Part shown: positions 48,086-56,739 of the stretch, piece after piece
Layout of the letters: every line of letters begins with the position of its first letter
How positions within the stretch are numbered: position 1 is the stretch's first letter
NCBI GenBank assembly: GCA_963793275.1
Contig: CAWBZL010000003.1
Coordinates: forward strand, 992,001 to 1,056,000
DNA from: Marinirhabdus sp963793275
GTDB lineage: Bacteria > Bacteroidota > Bacteroidia > Flavobacteriales > Flavobacteriaceae
DNA: 64,000 nt
Direction of reading: 5' to 3'
The notes under the pieces: generated by a model
Told to the model about the DNA's origin: nothing
Seen by the model: the letters and a program-made list of their open reading frames with translations, nothing else
The model's database searches: none
Made by a program: the position numbers and the translations under genes

Positions 48086-48099
48086 CGAAAACGTTTTCG
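48086..48099. promoter_or_regulatory. LacI-type operator 1
   Basis: The perfect palindrome CGAAAACGTTTTCG lies 39 bases upstream of the lacI start. The centre CG flanked by A4/T4 is the typical LacI-family operator layout. Confidence 0.88.
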
Positions 48100-48106
48100 T
48101 TGATTT

Positions 48107-48120
48107 CGAAAACGTTTTCG
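48107..48120. promoter_or_regulatory. LacI-type operator 2
   Basis: An identical palindrome to operator 1. The centre-to-centre distance is 21 bp, two helical turns, so two dimers would bind the same face of the DNA. It ends 33 bases upstream of the candidate receptor promoter box at 48154. Confidence 0.88.
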
Positions 48121-48153
48121 TTAAAAATATCACATTTTTTTTATTCTTCATTT

Positions 48154-48161
48154 TACATTTG
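48154..48161 (+). promoter_or_regulatory. Candidate -7 promoter box for the TonB receptor gene
   Basis: TACATTTG matches TAnnTTTG. It is 39 bases upstream of the ATG at 48200. No TTG at the usual distance was seen, consistent with dependence on a regulator or with a weak promoter. Confidence 0.5.
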
Positions 48162-48199
48162 ATTTATTATTAATTCAATAATTTGTAAAACCAACTAAG

Positions 48200-50830
48200 A
48201 TGAAAAATTCAAAGATTATTACTTTATGCCTCACAATCTTCATATTTTTTATAGCAAACCTGATGATTGCGCAATCTACTATTTCGGGTGCAATTACTGA
48301 TGAATTAGGAGTACCTCTAAGTGGCGTTAATGTTATTATCGAACAAACTAACAAGGGTGCAATTACTGATTTTGATGGAAATTTTACTATTTCAAACGTG
48401 GAAGACGGATCCTATATAGTTTCGGCTTCTTATATAGGTTATACTAATATTAAAGAGAGTGTGACCGTAAGTGGAAGTGATGTTACGCTCACTTTTAGTA
48501 TGAACGAAGATGCAGAATCATTAGATACTGTAATTGTAACTGGAGTAACAAATCCTCAATCTCGAATAGAATCGAGTGTTTCGATCACATCATTAAAACC
48601 TGCAGATATAGTTGAATCTGCGCCAAGAACAACTGCTGAAATTTTCAGAACCGTTCCTGGTATTCGCTCAGAATCATCGGGTGGAGAAGGTAACGCTAAT
48701 ATAGCTGTTCGTGGTGTGCCGGTATCTTCTGGTGGATCTAAATATGTTCAACTCCAGGAAGATGGATTGCCTGTATTGTTATTTGGCGACATTGCATTTG
48801 CTACAGCAGATATTTTTACTCGATATGATGCTAATATTTCAAGAATTGAAGCTATACGTGGTGGTTCTGCCTCTACTTTATCTTCAAACTCACCGGGTGC
48901 AATTATTAACCTTATAAGCAAAACTGGGAAAAGAGAAGGAGGTTCTATAGCTACCAATTTTGGACTAGATTACGGGAACTTTAGAACAGATTTTGAATAT
49001 GGAGCTCCGATTGGAGAAGGCCTATATTTCCATATGGGAGGTTTTTACCGTCTAGGTGAAGGTATTCGCGATGCGGGGTATACTGCAAATAATGGTGGCC
49101 AATTTAAATTAAACATCACCAAAGAATTTGAAAAAGGGTATGTGCGTTTATATGGTAAATATTTAAATGACAGAGCAATTGCCTATCTCCCTAATCCGAT
49201 ACAGGTAACTGGCACAAATGCAGATCCAAACTTTGAAGATATTCCAAATTTTGATGCAAACAATCAAACCTTACACACGGCATTTTTGACACAGAGTGTA
49301 GGATTGGGAGAAAATGGTGAACGCAGAAGATCTAATATAACAGATGGAATGCACCCTGTAAGTACATCATTAGGATTAGAGGCATCATTTGAATTATTAG
49401 AGGGGTGGAGAATTAAAAACAATGGACGTTTCTCTATGAATAAAGGAGGGTTTAACTCACCATTCCCTTCAGCAGTACAAACAGCAGGCGACTTTCTTGC
49501 TGGAGATTTTGCAACTGGAAACGGATTTGAATCACTGACCTATCAAAATGGTGGTTTAGTGCCAAATGGTGCTCTCGTTACACCTGTTGTATTGTTTGAT
49601 ACGCAATTGAATAACTTCAATAACTTCATGAACGATTTACGTATCACTAAGAAATTTGAAAACGTAAATGTGACGTTAGGGTATTTTAAAGGATTCCAAA
49701 ATGTATCGATGTCTTGGTTATGGAACTCTTATTTGTTAGAAGCAAATGGTGATAATGCCAGGTTAATAAATGCCAACGATGCAGATGGCAATAGACTCAC
49801 AGATAACGGGCTTTTTGGTTATGGAGCAGCTTTCTTTGGAAATTGCTGTCAGAGAAGTTACGATACGCAATACATTACGTCGGCTCCTTTTCTAGCCGTT
49901 GGCTTTGAAGCAACAGAAAAATTAAATTTTGATGGAAGTGTTCGTTTCGATTTTGGTCAAGTAGATGGTTCGTTTGCAGGCCCTGTAACTTCTCAGGTTG
50001 ACGTAAACAACGATGGGGAAATTTCATTGGCCGAACAAACGGTGCAGTCTATTGATCTAGCAAACCCTACGATAGTAAACTATGACTACGATTATGTTTC
50101 ATACTCGCTCGGTGCCAATTATTTGCTAACAGATAATCAAGCAGTCTTTGGGCGTTATAGTAGAGGTGGATCGGCAAAGGCAGATCGTATCCTTTTCGCG
50201 GGCTTAAACTATCTTGATGGTGACCAAGTGAATGCCCTTGACTTTATCAATCAGGCTGAAGTAGGTTATAAAGGCGGTTTTGAAAATGCAACGGTATATG
50301 CAACCGTATTTTATGCTAAAACCATTGAAGAAGGTGGTTTTGAAGCTACCACTCAAGAAATAATCGAAAACGACTACAAATCTATAGGTATAGAAGTAGA
50401 AGGAAGCTACCGTTATAACGATCTAAATGTTCGCGGAACTATTACCTATACAAATGCAGAGATTGATTCTGGAGACAATGCTGGTAATACCCCAAGACGA
50501 CAGCCAGATTTTATTTACAGCCTAGTTCCTTCTTACAGCTTTGGAGGCAATAAGCAGCATAGCGTAGGATTAAGTGTAATAGGCCAGAGCAAAGCTTTCG
50601 CTCAAGATAGTAATGAATTAGTGCTGCCTGGATTTGCGATTGTAAATAGTTTTATCAATTTTGAAGTAACCAATAATCTTTCAGCAAACCTTTCAGCTAA
50701 TAACTTATTTGACAGCTTAGGTATTACAGAGTCTGAAGAAGGTAGCATTACAGAAGGGCAAGTAAATTATTTACGTGTACGCCCTGTTCCTGGAAGATCA
50801 ATTTCCATGGGTGTTGCCTATAAATTCTAA
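48200..50830 (+). CDS. TonB-dependent receptor with carboxypeptidase-regulatory-like domain
   Basis: An 876-residue outer-membrane receptor. A signal peptide (1-24), then a CarboxypepD_reg-like domain (about 25-110, STISGAITDELGVPLSGVNVII). The TonB box region is DTVIVTG (about 113-119). The plug domain follows (about 125-235, TTAEIFRTVPGIRSESSGGEG and SKYVQLQEDGLPVLLFGDIAFATAD), then a 22-strand-type barrel ending in SISMGVAYKF with a terminal aromatic residue. No SusD partner is adjacent, so it is a TonB receptor, not a SusCD pair. In its context it probably imports a di- or oligosaccharide, likely sucrose. Confidence 0.94.
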   Translation: MKNSKIITLCLTIFIFFIANLMIAQSTISGAITDELGVPLSGVNVIIEQTNKGAITDFDGNFTISNVEDGSYIVSASYIGYTNIKESVTVSGSDVTLTFSMNEDAESLDTVIVTGVTNPQSRIESSVSITSLKPADIVESAPRTTAEIFRTVPGIRSESSGGEGNANIAVRGVPVSSGGSKYVQLQEDGLPVLLFGDIAFATADIFTRYDANISRIEAIRGGSASTLSSNSPGAIINLISKTGKREGGSIATNFGLDYGNFRTDFEYGAPIGEGLYFHMGGFYRLGEGIRDAGYTANNGGQFKLNITKEFEKGYVRLYGKYLNDRAIAYLPNPIQVTGTNADPNFEDIPNFDANNQTLHTAFLTQSVGLGENGERRRSNITDGMHPVSTSLGLEASFELLEGWRIKNNGRFSMNKGGFNSPFPSAVQTAGDFLAGDFATGNGFESLTYQNGGLVPNGALVTPVVLFDTQLNNFNNFMNDLRITKKFENVNVTLGYFKGFQNVSMSWLWNSYLLEANGDNARLINANDADGNRLTDNGLFGYGAAFFGNCCQRSYDTQYITSAPFLAVGFEATEKLNFDGSVRFDFGQVDGSFAGPVTSQVDVNNDGEISLAEQTVQSIDLANPTIVNYDYDYVSYSLGANYLLTDNQAVFGRYSRGGSAKADRILFAGLNYLDGDQVNALDFINQAEVGYKGGFENATVYATVFYAKTIEEGGFEATTQEIIENDYKSIGIEVEGSYRYNDLNVRGTITYTNAEIDSGDNAGNTPRRQPDFIYSLVPSYSFGGNKQHSVGLSVIGQSKAFAQDSNELVLPGFAIVNSFINFEVTNNLSANLSANNLFDSLGITESEEGSITEGQVNYLRVRPVPGRSISMGVAYKF

Positions 50831-50870
50831 TAGGAAAGAGTATTAGCCACACTGATTTAGTGTTAATGTT

Positions 50871-50912
50871 AAAAGAGTCAATGCTAGAATAACACTTCAT
50901 TGGCTCTTTTTA
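50871..50912 (+). terminator. Terminator/attenuator after the TonB receptor gene
   Basis: AAAAGAGTCAATG (50871-50883) pairs with CATTGGCTCTTTT (50898-50910), with one G-T pair. The T run follows. It lies before the glutaredoxin gene and may lower expression of the downstream genes relative to the receptor. Confidence 0.85.
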
Positions 50913-50927
50913 ATTAAATTTTTAAAC

Positions 50928-51279
50928 ATGAAACTTCTGTATATTTTTTTTTCTATGTGTTACAAGTATGGCTTCTGGCCAAAGTTTTGAAAGTAATAAT
51001 ACTTCTTCTAATACACCGAATTTAATTATTTACGGTAGTGATACTTGTCATTATTGTTTAGAAACCAAAGCCTATTTAAAAGACCATAATATTGCTTTCG
51101 TTTACTTTGACATTGATAAAGACGAAACCAGATTACAGGAAATGTTATATAAAATGAAAGAAAATGGTCTCTCCACTTCAAATGTTTCCTTACCTGTAGT
51201 TGACCACTCGGGAAAGGTATTTATGAACAATCAAGACTTTGACACTTTTCTTACATTATTAATTAAAAAAAATGAGTGA
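50928..51279 (+). CDS. Glutaredoxin-like protein; signal peptide out of frame across a T9 tract
   Basis: The clear frame starts at ATG 50968 (103 residues): LIIYGSDTCHYCLETKAYL contains the CHYC redox motif (about 25-28) and SLPVVDHSG the cis-proline. An ATG at 50928 (KLLYIFF) is one base out of frame, separated by a run of nine T (50944-50952). With eight T the frames would join and the protein would start with a clean signal peptide (KLLYIFFLCVTSMASG) before QSFESNN. So the tract acts as an indel or a sequencing error; if variable, export could switch. It shares a 1-base TGATG overlap with the MFS gene. Confidence 0.78.
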
Positions 51280-52586
51280 TGCTAAAAAAACCTAAGTTAA
51301 GCTTTTGGCAAATACTAAACATGAATGTTGGTTTCTTCGGGATACAATATAGTTTTGGTTTACAACAAAGTGCAGTAACACCAATTTATGATTTTTTAGG
51401 AGCAAGCGCAGATCAAATTCCTATACTACATCTTGCAGGACCTGTTACAGGATTATTAGTTCAACCTATTATAGGGGCTATGAGTGACAAAACTTGGAGT
51501 CCAAAATTGGGTAGAAGAAAACCCTATTTCTTAGTTGGAGCTATACTTTGTAGTTTAGCTTTATTAGCATTTCCTTATAGTAGCTCATTATGGATGGCAG
51601 CAGGACTTTTATGGATACTTGATATTGGTAACAACACCGCAATGGAACCATATAGAGCTTTAATTGCAGATAAATTGGATGATGTACAGCAACCATTAGG
51701 ATTTCAAATGCAAAGTTTCTTTACTGGTTTTGGGCAGGTTTTGGCTAATTTATCTTTGTTCATATTTCCGTTAATAATTGTAGGAGCTACTGGTTCATTA
51801 CCTAATTGGGTATATGCATCTTTTTTTCTTGGAGCATTGTGTTCTATTGGTTCAATACTGTGGAGTATAAGTAAAACGAAAGAAATACCACCTACCAAAG
51901 AAGAACTAATAGTATTAAAAAAAGAAAAACGAAGTATCATAGGTCCACTTATTGAAATATTTTCAGCTATAAAAGAAATGCCAAAAGTAATGTGGCAACT
52001 TGCACTTGTTTATTTATTTCAATGGTATGCATTGTTCTGTTATTGGCAAAATTCATCAAAAAGTGTTGCTCTATCAGTTTACAATGTTACACCAGAAAAT
52101 ACTGAGGTTTATAGCGAAGCTGTAAGTTGGACCGCTCTTGTAAACGGTTGGTACAATGTTGTTACCTTTTTAGTCGCATTTGCACTCGTTGGTTTTGCAA
52201 GAAAATACAGTGCAAAATGGGTACACGCTGCGTGTTTACTATTAGCTGCTATTGGATTTTTAATATTTCCGACGATAGAAAACAAAAACTTATTATTCTT
52301 TGCCATCACTGGCTTTGGTATTGGTTGGGCAAGTATGATGGGGATTCCTTATCTAATGATCGTTGCAAGTATTCCAAAAGAACGGTATGGGGTTTACATG
52401 GGAATTATTAATATGATGATTGTAATACCTATGATTTTACAAACAGTATCCTTTGGGTACATCTTACGAAATTTTTTAAATAATGATCCCCGAAACGCCA
52501 TAACGTTCGCTGGAGTTCTACTAATAATAGCAGCAATATGTACACTTTTAATAAAAGCAAATCATCGCCCGCAACCGGTAGCATAG
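51279..52586 (+). CDS. SLC45-type MFS sugar transporter
   Basis: About 435 residues from the ATG at 51279, which overlaps the upstream stop (TGATG). Twelve membrane helices are visible. The start SFWQILNMNVGFFGIQYSFGLQQ, then IIGAMSDKTWSPKLGRRKPYFLVGA (the cytosolic loop 2 motif), are typical of the sucrose/maltose transporter group (SLC45, GPH-like). It would carry the disaccharide across the inner membrane with a cation. It lies between the glutaredoxin and the GH100-like gene. Confidence 0.9.
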   Translation: MLKKPKLSFWQILNMNVGFFGIQYSFGLQQSAVTPIYDFLGASADQIPILHLAGPVTGLLVQPIIGAMSDKTWSPKLGRRKPYFLVGAILCSLALLAFPYSSSLWMAAGLLWILDIGNNTAMEPYRALIADKLDDVQQPLGFQMQSFFTGFGQVLANLSLFIFPLIIVGATGSLPNWVYASFFLGALCSIGSILWSISKTKEIPPTKEELIVLKKEKRSIIGPLIEIFSAIKEMPKVMWQLALVYLFQWYALFCYWQNSSKSVALSVYNVTPENTEVYSEAVSWTALVNGWYNVVTFLVAFALVGFARKYSAKWVHAACLLLAAIGFLIFPTIENKNLLFFAITGFGIGWASMMGIPYLMIVASIPKERYGVYMGIINMMIVIPMILQTVSFGYILRNFLNNDPRNAITFAGVLLIIAAICTLLIKANHRPQPVA

Positions 52587-52588
52587 AA

Positions 52589-53761
52589 ATGAATTCAGTA
52601 ATTTACAAAAAAGCGATAGCATTGTTGCATTTAGCTAGTAATGAACACGGATTTTTAGCAAGTGCAGAAGCAATTTCAAATTATAAACGTATTTGGACAC
52701 GTGATGGAGTTATTTGCGGTCTTGCAGCATTAATGGATGGTGATGAAAAACTCATATCTATTTTTAAAAATACGCTCATTACTCTTGCTACACATCAACA
52801 CGAACTTGGCCATATACCGTCTAATGTATATTTCAAAGAACACGAAAATACAGAAGTTAGTTTTGGTGGTTTAGCAGGAAGAGTAGATACAATTTCTTGG
52901 TTTATTATTGGGGTTTGTAATTATACATGGAGCACAAATGACACGGAGTTTTTTACCGAAATGAAAACCAATATAGAGAAAGGATTTCAACTTTTACAAG
53001 CCTGGGAATTCAACAACAACCATCTCATATATGTGCCCAGGTCTGGAAATTGGGCAGACGAGTATATTACCGAAGGGCATATTTTTTATGACCAAGTGCT
53101 TCGCTTATGGGCATTACGCTGTTACCAGGCCATACAACCCTCTAAAGCCGTTTCAGAAAAAATTGATGCTATTAAAACAATTATAGAGGCTAATTACACA
53201 AAAGGAAAAAACTTACATCCATACCATCCCAGGGCCTATAAATCGCTAAGTAATAAGCCATACTGGATGGCATCTATTAATCCGTCGGGCTATCAAACCA
53301 TGTTTGATGCCTTCGGAAATTCTATAGCAATTCTTCTAGAATTAGGAGATGCATCATTTAGAGATAATCAAATCATGTATGCCGAAGAGCTTCGGAAATC
53401 TTTAAAGTTGCAATTATTACCAGCCTTCTGGAAACCTATTTTTCAGAATGACGAAGATTGGAAGCTATTGGAACACAACTGCAAATATGAGTTTAGGAAC
53501 TATCCCTACGAATTTCATAACGGCGGCACATGGCAGATGGTAAACGGATTTTATGGAATGGCTATTTCAGAAAAATTACCCGATGCCTTAGAAGAAATTA
53601 TCGCAGCTATTGAAATGTTGAATGTAAAAGAAGATTATGGTTTTTACGAAAATTTCAACACAAAAAAAGGGACACCAAATGGAGTTAAGTTTTGTACTTG
53701 GAGCGCAGCAGGGCAGGTATTGGCAACACAGTACAGTAAGGGTAAACGACTTTTAATATAA
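52589..53761 (+). CDS. GH100-like neutral/alkaline invertase
   Basis: About 390 residues from ATG 52589, which follows the MFS stop by 2 bases; a start upstream at 52538 would lie inside the transporter gene. The (alpha/alpha)6-barrel motifs YKRIWTRDGVICGLAALM (about 29-46), SFGGLAGRVDTISWFIIG (about 91-108), RSGNWADEYITEG (about 151) and YEFHNGGTWQMVNGFYG (about 307) match GH100 neutral invertases of cyanobacteria and plants and related debranching-like proteins. No signal peptide is present, so it is cytosolic. It likely splits sucrose into glucose and fructose. Confidence 0.8.
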   Translation: MNSVIYKKAIALLHLASNEHGFLASAEAISNYKRIWTRDGVICGLAALMDGDEKLISIFKNTLITLATHQHELGHIPSNVYFKEHENTEVSFGGLAGRVDTISWFIIGVCNYTWSTNDTEFFTEMKTNIEKGFQLLQAWEFNNNHLIYVPRSGNWADEYITEGHIFYDQVLRLWALRCYQAIQPSKAVSEKIDAIKTIIEANYTKGKNLHPYHPRAYKSLSNKPYWMASINPSGYQTMFDAFGNSIAILLELGDASFRDNQIMYAEELRKSLKLQLLPAFWKPIFQNDEDWKLLEHNCKYEFRNYPYEFHNGGTWQMVNGFYGMAISEKLPDALEEIIAAIEMLNVKEDYGFYENFNTKKGTPNGVKFCTWSAAGQVLATQYSKGKRLLI

Positions 53762-53769
53762 AAACAACT

Positions 53770-54711
53770 ATGAAAAACGATATTATTTGTGTGGGCGAAG
53801 CACTAGTAGATTTTATAGGTCACGAAAAAAACACTTCTATTAGAGACACACGCGATTATCATAGGTATTTAGGTGGTTCTGTAACAAACGTTGCTATGAA
53901 TTTAGCACGCTTAGGGTTACAGCCAAGACTTATTGCCACCATTGGTAATGATGGCCTAGGAGATTATATTTTACATCGAGTAAGTGAAATTAATATAGAC
54001 ACAACATTTGTTAGAAGAGAAGCAAATTTACCTACTAGTACTATATTTATTTCTAGAGCGACTGATACGCCAGATTTTATTCCGTATAGAGCTTCAGATA
54101 GTCAAATCATTAGAGCGCAATTCCCTTCTGAAATACTACAAGGTGTAAAAATTTTTCATACAACGTGTTTTGCGCTAAGTAAAAACCCAGCGAGAGCGAC
54201 TATTTTGGAAAAGGCAGAAGAAGCTTATAATTTGGGTTGTAAGTTAAGTATTGACATAAACTATTCAAAAAAAATATGGAGCGATAGGGAAGAGGCCAAA
54301 AAGACCATTGAGTCCTATTGTAAATTCAACCCGTTGATAAAGGTAAGTGAAGATGATATGAAACGCTATTTCGATAAAAATATGACACATGAAGAAATTT
54401 TCAATTATTTCCATAAACACGGAGCACAGGTTGTCTGTCTGACATTAGGTGCCAACGGTGTGAAACTTTCCGAAGAGCAGAAAAATACCATCGTGTTGCC
54501 AGCAGAGCAAATAAATGAAGTAATGGATGCCACAGGCGCTGGAGATGCTTTTTGGAGCGGCTTTTTATATTCTTATGTCATTGAAAAACCGCTTAAATCT
54601 TGTTTGGAGATAGCGCTCAAACTAGCAGCCCTAAAACTGCAGCACGTAGGACGACTCCCCAACAATATAAATGTGATCAGTCAGCTATTCAATTCACAAA
54701 GCAAATATTAG
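53770..54711 (+). CDS. PfkB-family carbohydrate kinase (fructokinase)
   Basis: A 313-residue kinase. It starts with CVGEALVDFIG (about 6-16), then RYLGGSVTNVAMNLARLG (about 35-52) for sugar binding, and the ATP/anion-hole and catalytic motif DATGAGDAFWSGF (about 253-265; Asp 259 is the base). It is cytosolic. Behind an invertase it probably phosphorylates fructose to fructose-6-phosphate. It lies 8 bases after the GH100-like gene. Confidence 0.9.
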   Translation: MKNDIICVGEALVDFIGHEKNTSIRDTRDYHRYLGGSVTNVAMNLARLGLQPRLIATIGNDGLGDYILHRVSEINIDTTFVRREANLPTSTIFISRATDTPDFIPYRASDSQIIRAQFPSEILQGVKIFHTTCFALSKNPARATILEKAEEAYNLGCKLSIDINYSKKIWSDREEAKKTIESYCKFNPLIKVSEDDMKRYFDKNMTHEEIFNYFHKHGAQVVCLTLGANGVKLSEEQKNTIVLPAEQINEVMDATGAGDAFWSGFLYSYVIEKPLKSCLEIALKLAALKLQHVGRLPNNINVISQLFNSQSKY

Positions 54712-54746
54712 ACTGTCATATCTGTAGTATAATTTAAAGTTTCCAT

Positions 54747-55721
54747 ATGAAAAAAATAGGAGTCTTAACAAGTGGAGGGGATGCACCAGGAATGAACGCA
54801 GCCATTAGAGCTGTGGTACGCGCTTGTGCATATCATAAAATTGATTGCACAGGCATTTATAGAGGTTATGAAGGGCTGATTGAAGGAGATTTTGAACCCC
54901 TTGATGCCCGTTCGGTTAAAAACATTATTAATCGTGGCGGTACTTTCTTAAAATCGGCACGTTCTAAAGCGTTCCATACTAAAGAGGGACGACAAAAAGC
55001 ATTCAATAATTTAAAAAATAATGCTATAGACGCCCTTGTAGTGATTGGTGGCGATGGTACATTCACTGGAGCGTTGATATTTCATGGAGAGTTCAATTTT
55101 CCAGTGGTAGGTATACCAGGCACTATAGATAATGATATAAATGGTACCGATTTCACCATTGGGTACGACACGGCCCTAAATACTGTAGTAAATGCTATCG
55201 ATAAAATTAGAGATACTGCTATCTCACATAATCGTCTTTTTTTAGTCGAGGTTATGGGAAGAGCTGCTGGCGACATAGCGCTCAACGCAGGTGTTGGCGC
55301 AGGTGCTGAAGAAATATTAATTCCTGAACAGGATATGGGAAGAGAGCGATTAATAGCCTCACTAAAGCGTAGTAAAGCGTCAGGAAAATCCTCCAGTATT
55401 GTGGTAGTAGCAGAAGGAGATCAAATAGGGAAAAATATATTAGGACTTGCCGAATACATACGTGAACATTTGGAAGAATACGAGTGTAAAGTAACTGTCT
55501 TAGGGCACATTCAAAGAGGAGGCGCGCCTAGTTGTTATGACCGGGTATTGGCAAGTAGGCTAGGGGTTGCTGCAGTAGACACATTATTAAATGGTGAATA
55601 CAATAATATGATGGGTATTAACCATAACCAAATAGTTTCTGTTCCACTACGGGAAGTATTACGAGGTGGCCACAAAATAGACGAAAGTTTACTACGCGTA
55701 GCAGACATAACTTCAATATAA
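54747..55721 (+). CDS. pfkA: ATP-dependent 6-phosphofructokinase
   Basis: A 324-residue PfkA. The nucleotide-binding opening is GVLTSGGDAPGMNAAIRAVVR (about 4-24). GGDGTFTGA (about 103) shows Gly at the key position that marks ATP rather than PPi use. PGTIDNDINGTDFTIGYDTA (about 125-144) holds the catalytic Asp, and MGRAAGDIA and HIQRGGAPS follow. It converts fructose-6-phosphate to fructose-1,6-bisphosphate. Its place in a sugar operon suggests an extra, inducible copy. Confidence 0.95.
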   Translation: MKKIGVLTSGGDAPGMNAAIRAVVRACAYHKIDCTGIYRGYEGLIEGDFEPLDARSVKNIINRGGTFLKSARSKAFHTKEGRQKAFNNLKNNAIDALVVIGGDGTFTGALIFHGEFNFPVVGIPGTIDNDINGTDFTIGYDTALNTVVNAIDKIRDTAISHNRLFLVEVMGRAAGDIALNAGVGAGAEEILIPEQDMGRERLIASLKRSKASGKSSSIVVVAEGDQIGKNILGLAEYIREHLEEYECKVTVLGHIQRGGAPSCYDRVLASRLGVAAVDTLLNGEYNNMMGINHNQIVSVPLREVLRGGHKIDESLLRVADITSI

Positions 55722-55743
55722 AATTAACTCAAAAAAAATACAT

Positions 55744-56739
55744 ATGCTTAAAATTGCAATCAACGGCTTTGGCCGCATCGGGAGGATCGCGTTCAGAATT
55801 GCCGCTCAAAATGAAAACATTCAGGTAGTAGCCATCAATGATCTGTTAGATGTAGATCATCTTGCGTACTTATTAAAATATGATTCGGTACATGGGAAAT
55901 TTCCAGGGAACGTTGCCGTTGAAGATGGAAAACTCATTGTGAATGATTCTGTTATACACGTTTCAGCAGAACGAGCCCCCAATAATCTACCATGGGGGGA
56001 TTTATCAGTTGATGTAGTACTGGAATGTACAGGAATTTTTACTGAACTCGACACCGCAAATGCACACCTAAAGGCAGGAGCTAAAAAGGTAGTGATTTCT
56101 GCACCATCCAATTCGGCACCAATGTTCGTGATGGGTGTGAATCATCATGACGTCACCACTTCAGATAAGATTGTAAGTAACGCTAGCTGCACCACAAATT
56201 GTTTGGCACCCATGGCGAAAATAATTCATGATAATTTAGGGATAGTAGAAGGCTTAATGACCACAGTACATGCTCTTACAGCTACGCAAACTACGGTAGA
56301 TCAACCTTCTCGAAAAAATTATAGGTTAGGAAGGAGTGGCCTAGCTAATATCATTCCTTCTTCCACAGGTGCAGCCGTGGCCGTTACCAAAGTGATCCCA
56401 GCATTAAAAGGCAAACTTACAGGGATGGCCTTTAGGGTACCTACGGTTGATGTATCTGTTGTTGACTTAACGGTTCGAACTCAAATAGCTGCTACAGAAA
56501 CTGAAGTGAAACAGCTTTTTAAAGATGCTGCAAAAGATGTTTATAAAGGAATTGTGTCGTTTACCGATGCTCCCGTAGTATCAATGGATTTCCGAAGTGA
56601 TACGCATACCTGTAATTTTGATGCAGAAGCAGGTATTGCACTTAATAAGAACTTCTTCAAATTGATTGCTTGGTACGATAATGAATATGGCTATTCAGCA
56701 AAATTGATTGATTTGGCGCTGCACGTGCATTCGTTATAA
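55744..56739 (+). CDS. gap: Glyceraldehyde-3-phosphate dehydrogenase, type I
   Basis: A 331-residue GAPDH. NAD-binding starts with INGFGRIGRIAFR (about 5-17), the active site is SNASCTTNCLAP (catalytic Cys about 150), and the phosphate site PSSTGAAVAVTKVIPALKGKLTG (about 207-229) and WYDNEYGYSAKL (about 309) follow. It makes 1,3-bisphosphoglycerate with NAD+. It is the last gene of the sugar operon, 22 bases after pfkA. Probably an inducible isozyme. Confidence 0.97.
   Translation: MLKIAINGFGRIGRIAFRIAAQNENIQVVAINDLLDVDHLAYLLKYDSVHGKFPGNVAVEDGKLIVNDSVIHVSAERAPNNLPWGDLSVDVVLECTGIFTELDTANAHLKAGAKKVVISAPSNSAPMFVMGVNHHDVTTSDKIVSNASCTTNCLAPMAKIIHDNLGIVEGLMTTVHALTATQTTVDQPSRKNYRLGRSGLANIIPSSTGAAVAVTKVIPALKGKLTGMAFRVPTVDVSVVDLTVRTQIAATETEVKQLFKDAAKDVYKGIVSFTDAPVVSMDFRSDTHTCNFDAEAGIALNKNFFKLIAWYDNEYGYSAKLIDLALHVHSL

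Noticed and set aside
48200..50830. TonB receptor as a SusC of a SusCD pair
   Set aside because: No SusD gene is adjacent; a glutaredoxin-like gene and a transporter follow.
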